Source: Artemisia argyi
Taxonomy: Eukaryota; Streptophyta; Magnoliopsida; Asterales; Asteraceae
Direction: 5' to 3'
Assembly (NCBI GenBank): GCA_030686995.1
Contig: CM060697.1
Coordinates: 109,004,706 to 109,068,705, forward strand
DNA: 64,000 nt
Part shown: positions 56,081 to 64,000 of the stretch, in pieces
Layout of the letters: each line of letters starts with the position of its first letter
How positions within the stretch are numbered: position 1 is the first letter of the stretch
Position numbers and translations under genes: made by a program
The notes under the pieces: generated by a model
The model's input: the letters and a program-made list of their open reading frames with translations, nothing else
Database searches by the model: none
Told to the model about the DNA's origin: nothing

Positions 56081-59000
56081 TGATGAGTGTGTAAATACTC
56101 ATCATTTTTGTCTTATATGAACTGCCAAAACATACAAAAACACCCAAATATGTATCAAAATACTTAAAATATCTTAGAGGTGTGTTTTATATGTTTCAAA
56201 CACAAAATATGCAAAAACAAATGAAAAACGTACAAAGTTTGCATAATTGGCAGTTTCAGTCCCTCAAGTTTCATAAATTTACAAAACTAGTCCCTGGTAA
56301 ATCAAAACTTGTTCAAATATCATAAAGGTCCTTGGGGATTCACAAGTTGTCATAAATAGTCCTTTAAAGTCTAAAATTGTGAAATTACAACTTTGGTCCC
56401 CCAAGTTTCAAAAATGTCAAAGTTAGTCCTCAGGTTTTAAAAATGGAAAAATATTAAAAACAAACCTTGTACTATTCATTAATGACATAATTGGTCCTTG
56501 TGGTATTTATTGAGAATTTACAGGTTTAACCCTTCAAAAATCAGAAAATTACATGTTAGGTCCCTGGAGTTTGTGGAATTGGCAAAAATAGTCCCCGGTA
56601 TTTTAAAAAGTGAAAAATATCAAAAATACCCTTGTACTATTTGTCCTTGTCAATTCTGGTCCCTATGAGAACTTTGGTTAAATCACAAAATCAGACCCTC
56701 TACTTTTGCTTAATTACATTTTAGGTCCTTGTGATTTAATAACCAAAACCAAATCCGGATCTAAACTAAACCTAAAATAAACCAAACCCAAACAAACAGT
56801 CCACTCCCTACCCCCAGCCCATCACCCACTTTAGCCCAGTCCAGTCCAACCCCCTTGTTTGACCCGGTCAAACCCCCAAACCAAAAACCACCCCGTCACT
56901 CTCTTTTACCTCCAAAACCACACCCACGAAACCAGACCTGGTATTCCCCCCCCCCCCCCTTGCCCACTTGAGTCTGCTACCACCACCCTTATCCTATCCC
57001 TTCACTCACCCCAAGAATCCATCACATCTCACCCCCCTCCTAGGCTACCCTCCTCAGACCCAATTGCTAAAAAAATAGCTTTTCCCGCCAAACATGGAAC
57101 TAGAGCTGAGATGATCAAAAAGTCAAGCAACATGGTGGGATTTGACAAGTGGGACCCAGAAAGCTCAAATGAAGTATAAAAGTGAAGCAAGGAGCAGAGG
57201 AGAAAGGCAGTTAGTGTAGCTTTAGTTTTAGGTAATCGTAGATTATGAAATTTAAAATTCAGATGTAATTTTTAGTGCAAAATGGTTGTAATCTGTTTAA
57301 CTTATGTACTGTAAGCTATTTTAGTATTTAATTCCAAGTTACCTTTTGAGAATTTAATTTTGCATTTTTGAGTGAATTCGACAAACTCACTCAACATTGT
57401 TAAAGTTGTTAGTTCTTAGTTCTCTAAGCTCATTTCAGTTATTAACCAGTTTTTATAAGCTTCTAATGTTTTAAAGTAAGTTTCCATTTACAAAAATAAA
57501 AAATACTCAAAAAGAAAATAGTGAAAAATAAAAGAGAGAAGAGATGAAGAAGATGGCTTGAGCTCAGTTGAATAATTGCATTGGGTATAATAGAGACTCA
57601 TGGGAGTCAAGTAGGTTGGTCCTTGGTTTCTCACCTTCTCAGCTGGAAGCTTTTGTAAGCTCATAACTCTCAACTTTGTTTTCTGTTGTAGAAGCTAATT
57701 TAGAGTGCTTATTAGTGTTGTTTATGTTTATTTGGTGTATTAATAGTAAGTTGTTGCTTGATATTAAACCTTGTTCATTGAAACTCATAATTGTTCAATT
57801 TGATATTGTAACTGCCAATTTAGCACACCCTTTGTTTCTTAGGTTTTTGTTGTTTAGAGTAGTAATTTTGTATCTCATATAAGCTCTTAAATGATAATAA
57901 GCTATCCTGAATCAGTTGCATGGTCTAAATCTTTCATTTACCTTGAAAAGCTAAAACAGATTTGGTATAAAGGGGTGTTTGGAATTACTGATTGCATTGG
58001 GTTGCTGTTATTGTTTGTGGTTAAAAGCTGTTAGGATAGCACACTTAGGGGTAGGGTAGTATAATCAACATTTAAAATCAGTAGGTAATAACAAAGAAAG
58101 TCAAAATGAGCTTTGATCCAACCCTATGTGTTCACTGTCAGGTTTTAAGCCACCTAATTCATCAAACAGTTGCATAAGTAAGTGATATAACTCATTTTAG
58201 TCTCTTAGCATTTCATTTCATCATTATCAGTAAGTTAGGATTGTCAAAATCTCAAATAAGTCAACCTTAATGTTTCATTTAAAAAGTCAAAAGTTTTTAG
58301 TTAAACAGTTTTTCAATTTTTTGTGGCAATTTTCATGGTTTCAATTCTAAGTATTAGCCCCTAAGCTTTTAGGTTTATAAACTCTGCAAGCTCAGCTTAA
58401 TTATGCTTATTTTTCCTTATTTTTTTGATTTAGTTTAGATGCTTAATTTGTGTCTTATTGTTCCCTGCTGACCCACTGGTTACCCTGCATCAGCAGACTC
58501 ACCATCCCACACCACCACCTTGATGGTGGTCTTCTGATCACCTCCATGGTCCCCAGCCCTCAAACCTTGTTCCTCCCAACCCCCCTCCTACCATAGAATA
58601 GCCATTGACCATTTCCTTGACCCCAAGACTTGTGGACCCCACCTAGTTTAGTCCCCATAGTTTGTCCCCAATCTGGTTCATTTCCAAAGTTGCAAAGTGC
58701 TTAATTTGTTTCATACAGCTTATTTGTGTTGATTTCTTGTTGTTTCTGGCTTATGTAAGCTTATTTAGTTTAGTTGTATCAAGTTTTAACACTGTGGACC
58801 CCACCCAAGGCCATTTGACCTTATTTGACCAAACAGTCAACCAAAGTCAACTGTGTAGCCAAAGGGGGTGTTATAGCTTATTTATAAGCTATCTTAAAAA
58901 GTGTTTTTACAAAAGTTTGTCATTTTAAGGTATTAAGTAGCTCTGAAAAAGAAAAATTCAAAAAAATTAGTTTTAAATTAAGTGATAGTTTCTATTTAAT

Positions 59001-60105
59001 TCAAGTTAAGTTTAATTTTCATTTTTAAATTTTAATTAAGTAACTAGTGTTTTTATATTTTTATTAAATACCTCATATATTAAAGTAGTTATAATAAATT
59101 TTTCAGATTTTTATTTTGTCATTTAGTGCTAATTAGATTTAATTTTAATTTTCCTTATTATTAATTAATATCAAATATTAAATAGCTTAATTAGTTTTTA
59201 TAAGGTTAAATCTAGTTTTTATAATTTTTCTAGTTCTAATATAGTGTAATAAGTTTTTAGAAAATAAATTTTGAGATTCTACTGTTCATTTTCTAGTTTT
59301 CTTATTTTATTTGTTTAAAATAGATTTAAGTTAATTAATAGATAAATAATTAGTTGTTTAATCTTAAAACATAATTTTAGAGTTTTTATAATTTTTTAGG
59401 ATTCCTGTAATGGTTAAGTAATTTTATAAATTTTCTTGTAATTTTCTAAGTTACTTTAGTATTAATATTAATTAAAAATAGTTAATTAGATAATTAGTAG
59501 TTAAAGAGTTTTTAATTAATAACTAAACCACAAAAAGACAAAAATATTATTTTTAATTTTTTATATTTTCTTTAAGTTCTAATTTAGGTTTAGAAAATAT
59601 TTTTGTTAATTTTTAGTATAATTTAAATCATTTGTCATTTTTGGTTTATTTAAATCAGATTTTAATTTAGATTTTAAATAGTTTAATTAATTAAATAATA
59701 TTTAAATAGTATTTTAATCATTTTCATAATTTCATTTTCATTTTTAATTTTCAAGTTTGAAAAGTGTCAAAAGCACCCCCTGTAGTTTGATAATTACCAA
59801 AAACCCACTTTTCCAGTCCGATACGTAATCTGAATTGTGAATACGTGTATATATCTGTTATCTGATTTTTGTGAATATTATATCTGTGTACAAATACCAA
59901 AATAACAGTAGCAATATCAACTCCACATCATCTGGCTACTGTCCTCAGTGCCACTTTCTCAAAAACGATTTCCAAAGCACCATTGCAATCTCGTCGGGAC
60001 TTTAACGACCCGGGGAAACACTACACTATCACCGGAGTATTGATTCTAGGCTGTCTTTGACTTGTTGACCTTGGTCAATAATAATCAGACGGTTCTGAAC
60101 CAATC
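56081..60105 (+). repeat. 5' LTR of the giant-LTR element
   Basis: Begins TGATGAGT-GTGTAAAT-ACTCATCA, a terminal palindrome, and ends CCAATCA. U3 is full of AGTCCCT / GGTCC(C/T)T words (56250-56730). A TATA box, TATAAAA, stands at 57175-57181, giving a U3 of about 1.1 kb and an R-U5 of nearly 3 kb. The short open frames inside it (56859, 57676, 58662) look like chance. The 3' boundary is set by the primer site and could shift a few bases. Confidence 0.82.
57175..57181 (+). promoter_or_regulatory. TATA box of the giant LTR
   Basis: GAAGTATAAAAGTGAAGC, the best TATA match in the LTR. Transcription would start near 57210. Confidence 0.55.
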
Positions 60106-60111
60106 AAAATT

Positions 60112-60129
60112 TGGCGCCGCTGCCGGGGA
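60112..60129 (+). other. Primer-binding site, tRNA-Asp type
   Basis: TGGCGCCGCTGCCGGGGA differs at one base from the complement of the plant tRNA-Asp 3' end as I recall it (TGGCGCCGTTGCCGGGGA). It lies 6 bp after the LTR end. Confidence 0.85.
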
Positions 60130-60403
60130 GGTTGTGCGCGTATTCTACACGGTTTTGTGTATTAGTGAACCTGGATATACATCCATTGTATATTTACCAT
60201 CCCTTGTTCATATTTTCTTATTTTAAAAACAAAACTGTTTCTGAAAACTTTGTAAAATTAGTTTTCAACAAACACAAAAAAAAAACACAAAAAGATTTTC
60301 TTTCTTATAAAATGTTTTCCAAAAACACCAAAAATATCCATCTTTACCCTCTTACCTTTTTGATTCTCCATTTCTTACCCTCTAAAACCTTTTGATTCTT
60401 TCT

Positions 60404-62521
60404 ATGTCTCATCCACACTTTCTGATTTGTCAGTGGTGTGGTAATCCTTATAATGGTGGCAATTGCCCCAGTTGTGGCATGGTAGAGTCAGGAAACGGGT
60501 CTGTCTATAACCAGAATCCCTATTCCTACCATGACACAACTGATTCATTCCATCAGTTACCACACCATGAGACTCAGCAGTTCTACTGTTGTGAGTACTG
60601 TGGTGGTTCACACTACAGTTCTGATTGTCAATCGGGAAACACGCTTGTCTATGAGCAGTTTCCCGATAACAATTATGACTCTAGCACATACGACTCACAG
60701 CCTCAACAGTTTTACTGTTGTGATTACTGTGGAGGTCCACACTTTAGCTCTGATTGTCAAACGAGGAATCCATTTCCTTGTAACAATTATGACTCTTCGT
60801 ATCCAGACCAACCTCCACAGTGTCAAACTATCCAAGCAACTCCTCAAATCCAGCAAGACTTTTTAGAAGTTCTTGAAAAATTTAAAGAACTTAAGGAGGA
60901 GTTAGCTAATATTTCACTCCGCCAAACTCCAAATTCTTCTTGTGCTTATTGTGGGGGTCCTCATAGTGATTTTCAATGTCAACCTTACGGTTTTGACACA
61001 TCCACATCCCCACAATTTCCTTTCATTCCAAATTCTCGTGGGAAAACTATGGCAGAATTACTTGCTGAAGAACGAGAATCTGGAAAAAGCATGGAAGAAT
61101 TATTGGCCGAGCAACGAGCAGCTAAATTTCGTGCTAACATTCGCAACACTGCTCTACTTGATGACTATGATGACAGTGATGATGAAGATAACATTGTTAT
61201 TATTCAAAAAGATTCATCAAGTTCATCGGTTGATATCCCAGCAGTTGAGATTCCATCTCAAACAACTGCTATCACACCCGAGGTTTCCACTCACTCTCCC
61301 AACATGGGGGATGAGCATCTTGACACTGTTCCTCAAAAGGAATCGGACGAATTCATAAAGTCTAGTGTTGAGATCCTTGTCCCAATCCCAGGAGAGTCAC
61401 AGGGAACTTTGGATAATGTGTGTGATCCACCTTCTCACCCTGAAAATCCAAAAGATCATTTTGAGACCTTCTCCGATTTTAATGATGATTACACATCTTA
61501 TGGAGAAGTTGAGTATGAGGAGGCACCATTTCCTCATTCGGATGTCGACCCTCTTATTGAGGAAGTCACAAACGAACTTACTCACATCAATCCACTTCCT
61601 TTGGGAAATGATGATGGTCTCCTTGACCCTGAAGCCGATGTGGGAGAAACTGAAAATCTTTTAAACTCTAATCCCAACATCGAGCTTAGTACTTCCCATG
61701 CTGATGAAAATTCTTTATTTTCTGGAGACATCAGTCATGTGAAAGAGTTACCTTCTGAGCTAGCTAGCTTAGAAGAAGAGAATGATGAGATTGACACTGA
61801 AATCAAGGATGAAGCACTTCGTGCAACATTATTGAAAGTCAATCTCCTCATTTCTAAAATCGAGGCTTTCAATATGAAACCTATTTCATCTCCTATCTCC
61901 ATAAAGGATAGTGACATTCTCTCCGATGACCCTATACCGGAATTTGAAGCCTTTACTTTTGATCCTATGGGAGAGAAGATTAGTGGCAGTACCACTTCTC
62001 ATTCTCATAATTCTCTCCCCGATTATGAATCATTTACCTTCGATGAGTTCTCCTGTGAACTCAAGCACATCAATCCAGAATATGATTCATTCACATTTGA
62101 TGAGTTCTCCTGTGAACTCACTCATGTCATGACTCCTACGGAGTTTGATATCCCGGGGGGAGATGCTCTCAATCATGAGAGTTTGCAAATTCCCACCCAC
62201 CCTCCCGGGATGTTTACGAGCTTAACCTTTGCAATCCAAACTCAGGCTAATGAGCCTGCCTTCGAGGAAGAAGATCTTATCATGATTTTCCTCATGGTTT
62301 TCTTCCTTTTCTTCACCTACAGGGTGACTTCTCCTGTTCTTCACTCCTTCGGGAATGAAGACATTATATTTGATCCCGGCATTTTCATTTACCATTATCT
62401 TAAGCCGGGATTATCTCTCATCGGTGTGGAACTTTCACGTGCTTCAAATGTTTATCCAAACATCTTGAATGAAAGTCCGATGGAGATTATTTCTTCCACA
62501 TCATGCTTCCCCATGGACTAA
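60404..62521 (+). CDS. Giant-LTR element ORF: zinc-knuckle, acidic 705-aa protein
   Basis: The first ATG (60404) opens MSHPHFLICQWCGNPYNGGN. Three short zinc knuckles of the form CX2CX3HX4C follow: residues 63-75 (CEYCGGSHYSSDC), 106-118 (CDYCGGPHFSSDC) and about 180-192 (CAYCGGPHSDFQC), plus a CQWC pair at residues 9-12. A coiled stretch (FLEVLEKFKELKEELAN) sits at about 150-165. A long acidic region follows with MGDEHLDTVPQKESDEFIKS, then a tandem FTFDEFSCEL repeat (about 544-575), a hydrophobic segment (MIFLMVFFLFFTY, about 627-640) and a conserved-looking end (NVYPNILNESPMEI). I recall similar hypothetical proteins, often mislabelled reverse transcriptase domain-containing, from Asteraceae. 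It may be gag-derived; no capsid fold is evident. Fully intact. Confidence 0.8.
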   Translation: MSHPHFLICQWCGNPYNGGNCPSCGMVESGNGSVYNQNPYSYHDTTDSFHQLPHHETQQFYCCEYCGGSHYSSDCQSGNTLVYEQFPDNNYDSSTYDSQPQQFYCCDYCGGPHFSSDCQTRNPFPCNNYDSSYPDQPPQCQTIQATPQIQQDFLEVLEKFKELKEELANISLRQTPNSSCAYCGGPHSDFQCQPYGFDTSTSPQFPFIPNSRGKTMAELLAEERESGKSMEELLAEQRAAKFRANIRNTALLDDYDDSDDEDNIVIIQKDSSSSSVDIPAVEIPSQTTAITPEVSTHSPNMGDEHLDTVPQKESDEFIKSSVEILVPIPGESQGTLDNVCDPPSHPENPKDHFETFSDFNDDYTSYGEVEYEEAPFPHSDVDPLIEEVTNELTHINPLPLGNDDGLLDPEADVGETENLLNSNPNIELSTSHADENSLFSGDISHVKELPSELASLEEENDEIDTEIKDEALRATLLKVNLLISKIEAFNMKPISSPISIKDSDILSDDPIPEFEAFTFDPMGEKISGSTTSHSHNSLPDYESFTFDEFSCELKHINPEYDSFTFDEFSCELTHVMTPTEFDIPGGDALNHESLQIPTHPPGMFTSLTFAIQTQANEPAFEEEDLIMIFLMVFFLFFTYRVTSPVLHSFGNEDIIFDPGIFIYHYLKPGLSLIGVELSRASNVYPNILNESPMEIISSTSCFPMD

Positions 62522-63314
62522 TTAATTCGGGGTCGAGTCAAGCTCGCGACTCGGTAAACAAAAACTGAGCATGCTTATAGGGTTTTCACCCTAAGTGTGG
62601 GGGAGTCCCCCATGCTATGATTATAGAAGTGAAAATACAAAATGATGTTTTCCACGCTTAGCTTGTAATGTTGCCCTTTTACGTTCAAAATGTCGGCATA
62701 ATAGCCGGGACTTTGAATATTGAGGACAATATTCATGATTAGTGTGGGGGGGTATTCGCTATTCTAGCGAATTTTATCACATTTTACTATCTTATACCCC
62801 CGTTTTTGACCAAAAATTTTCAAAAATTTTTTCACTTGAGCTCAAAATTTTTTGTGGTAATCAATCCGCCTTGTCTAAACGACAAAAGGGATTGGCTAGT
62901 CCAGGAGCAAACGGCTCTTGGTAAAGACATCTCAAATCCGTTGACGGCTTGCAATTTGCCCAAAATTGCATGGTTCCTCAACTCCCCCGTATCCTCATAA
63001 GCAAATGAGTTGGCTAGCCCGCAAGATTATGGCTTGTGGTAAAGGCAGTGGAAAATCCATAATTGGTAATCAGCTCACCAAGATGTTGACTTAGTCCATC
63101 AAGAGTTGGCTAGTCCAGAAGCAAACGGCTTTTGGTAAAGACTAATCAAATCCGTTGACAGCTGGTGGTTTGCTCAAAATCACACGGTTATCAGGTGTGC
63201 CACAGTTCTTACACCTGGCTACTCCAGAAGTGATGGCTTTTGGTAAAGAGTTTCAAATCCATTATATTTTCTCATAAGATTGCTAGGGACTAGCAATAGT
63301 TTAGTGTGGGGGAT
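62522..63314 (+). repeat. 3' non-coding region with tandem repeats and purine tracts
   Basis: Four copies of a roughly 95-120 bp unit start near 62892, 63011, 63105 and 63215, each with a TTGGCTAGTCCAGNAG word and GGCTTTTGGTAAAGA. Three TAGTGTGGGGG-like tracts lie at 62592, 62740 and 63302; the last abuts the 3' LTR and is the likely functional polypurine tract. Confidence 0.8.
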
Positions 63315-64000
63315 TGATGAGTGTGTAAATACTCATCATTTTTGTCTTATATGAACTGCCAAAACATACAAAAACACCCAAATATGTATCAAAATACTTA
63401 AAATATCTTAGAGGTGTGTTTTATATGTTTCAAACACAAAATATGCAAAAACAAATGAAAAACGTACAAAGTTTGCATAATTGGCAGTTTCAGTCCCTCA
63501 AGTTTCATAAATTTACAAAACTAGTCCCTGGTAAATCAAAACTTGTTCAAATATCATAAAGGTCCTTGGGGATTCACAAGTTGTCATAAATAGTCCTTTA
63601 AAGTCTAAAATTGTGAAATTACAACTTTGGTCCCCCAAGTTTCAAAAATGTCAAAGTTAGTCCTCAGGTTTTAAAAATGGAAAAATATTAAAAACAAACC
63701 TTGTACTATTCATTAATGACATAATTGGTCCTTGTGGTATTTATTGAGAATTTACAGGTTTAACCCTTCAAAAATCAGAAAATTACATGTTAGGTCCCTG
63801 GAGTTTGTGGAATTGGCAAAAATAGTCCCCGGTATTTTAAAAAGTGAAAAATATCAAAAATACCCTTGTACTATTTGTCCTTGTCAATTCTGGTCCCTAT
63901 GAGAACTTTGGTTAAATCACAAAATCAGACCCTCTACTTTTGCTTAATTACATTTTAGGTCCTTGTGATTTAATAACCAAAACCAAATCCGGATCTAAAC
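63315..64000 (+). repeat. 3' LTR of the giant-LTR element (first 686 bp, cut by the window)
   Basis: Starts TGATGAGTGTGTAAATACTC and follows 56081-56766 base for base as far as I can read, including a co-terminal CTAAAC, so with no net insertion or deletion. Confidence 0.93.

Larger units (their letters stand above)
56081..64000 (+). mobile_element. Non-autonomous LTR retrotransposon with a very long (about 4.0 kb) LTR, nested in the Sirevirus
   Basis: 5' LTR 56081-60105, primer site at 60112, one ORF (60404-62521), a 3' non-coding region with tandem repeats, a purine tract (63303-63314) and the 3' LTR from 63315 to beyond the window. There is no protease, integrase, RT or RNase H, so it depends on another element. 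Primer type, long LTRs and 3' repeats point to the Gypsy Tat/Athila side; that placement is an inference. Flank at the left is TCTCA; the same pentamer is expected after the 3' LTR outside the window. Confidence 0.88.

Noticed and set aside
56859..57179. 106-codon Pro-rich frame in the giant LTR
   Set aside because: It lies in U3 up to the TATA box, is C-rich by composition, and shows no domain.

Overview
The window looks like nuclear DNA of a eudicot, most likely a daisy-family (Asteraceae) plant. The visible evidence is AT-rich sequence with spliced genes, a TIR-type NLR (absent from grasses), a Sirevirus-type Copia element, plant MITE families, and a zinc-knuckle ORF of a kind I recall from Asteraceae annotations. 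The family assignment is an inference from memory; no search was run.

Layout. 1-2650: AT-rich DNA with a diverged direct repeat, a C-terminal relic of an NRT1/PTR nitrate/peptide transporter (minus strand) and a Tourist-like MITE. 2654-5224: decayed PIF/Harbinger element holding a broken Myb/SANT ORF1 and a Stowaway MITE. 5465-12890 and 15310-21130: two tandem direct copies of importin beta-1. Each has a 5'UTR exon, a long leader intron and two coding exons giving 871 aa; I count 20 amino-acid differences. These are the only two host genes that look intact. 21130-26030: intergenic DNA with an RTE-type LINE tail and the first copy of a segmental duplication. 26031-31220: a complete Copia-type LTR element with a perfect 5-bp target duplication and non-canonical TA...CA LTR ends. 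It lacks protease and integrase and carries a 521-bp internal tandem duplication. 31588-31621: Helitron 3' end. 33047-37206: five-exon TIR-NBS-LRR-C-JID resistance-gene homologue broken by one stop and one frameshift. 37300-47200: MITE-dense region with the second copy of the segmental duplication, a tandemly duplicated 1.4-1.7 kb unit, and a TM9SF (nonaspanin) pseudogene split by two hAT elements. 46964-47960: another MITE and a second Harbinger-type ORF1 relic. 48964-56080: the 3' part of a Sirevirus (minus strand) with LTR, several polypurine tracts, an unrecognised third ORF, pol and part of gag. 56081-64000: a very long LTR element (LTR about 4.0 kb) inserted into the Sirevirus gag, encoding one 705-aa zinc-knuckle protein and no polymerase. 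The visible part of its second LTR matches the first without a difference.

How it fits together. The host content is a housekeeping nuclear-import gene in tandem, with an uneven divergence profile that suggests gene conversion, beside decaying membrane-transporter and immune-receptor relics. The rest is mobile DNA of at least six kinds (Copia, probable Gypsy/Tat-like non-autonomous LTR, RTE LINE, hAT, PIF/Harbinger, Tc1/mariner-like MITEs, Helitron), much of it nested. Six hAT-type insertions have perfect 8-bp target duplications. The most unusual items are the young giant-LTR element with its own ORF, the duplicated palindromic promoter-like module in the Sirevirus, and the TM9SF exons split by two datable MITEs.
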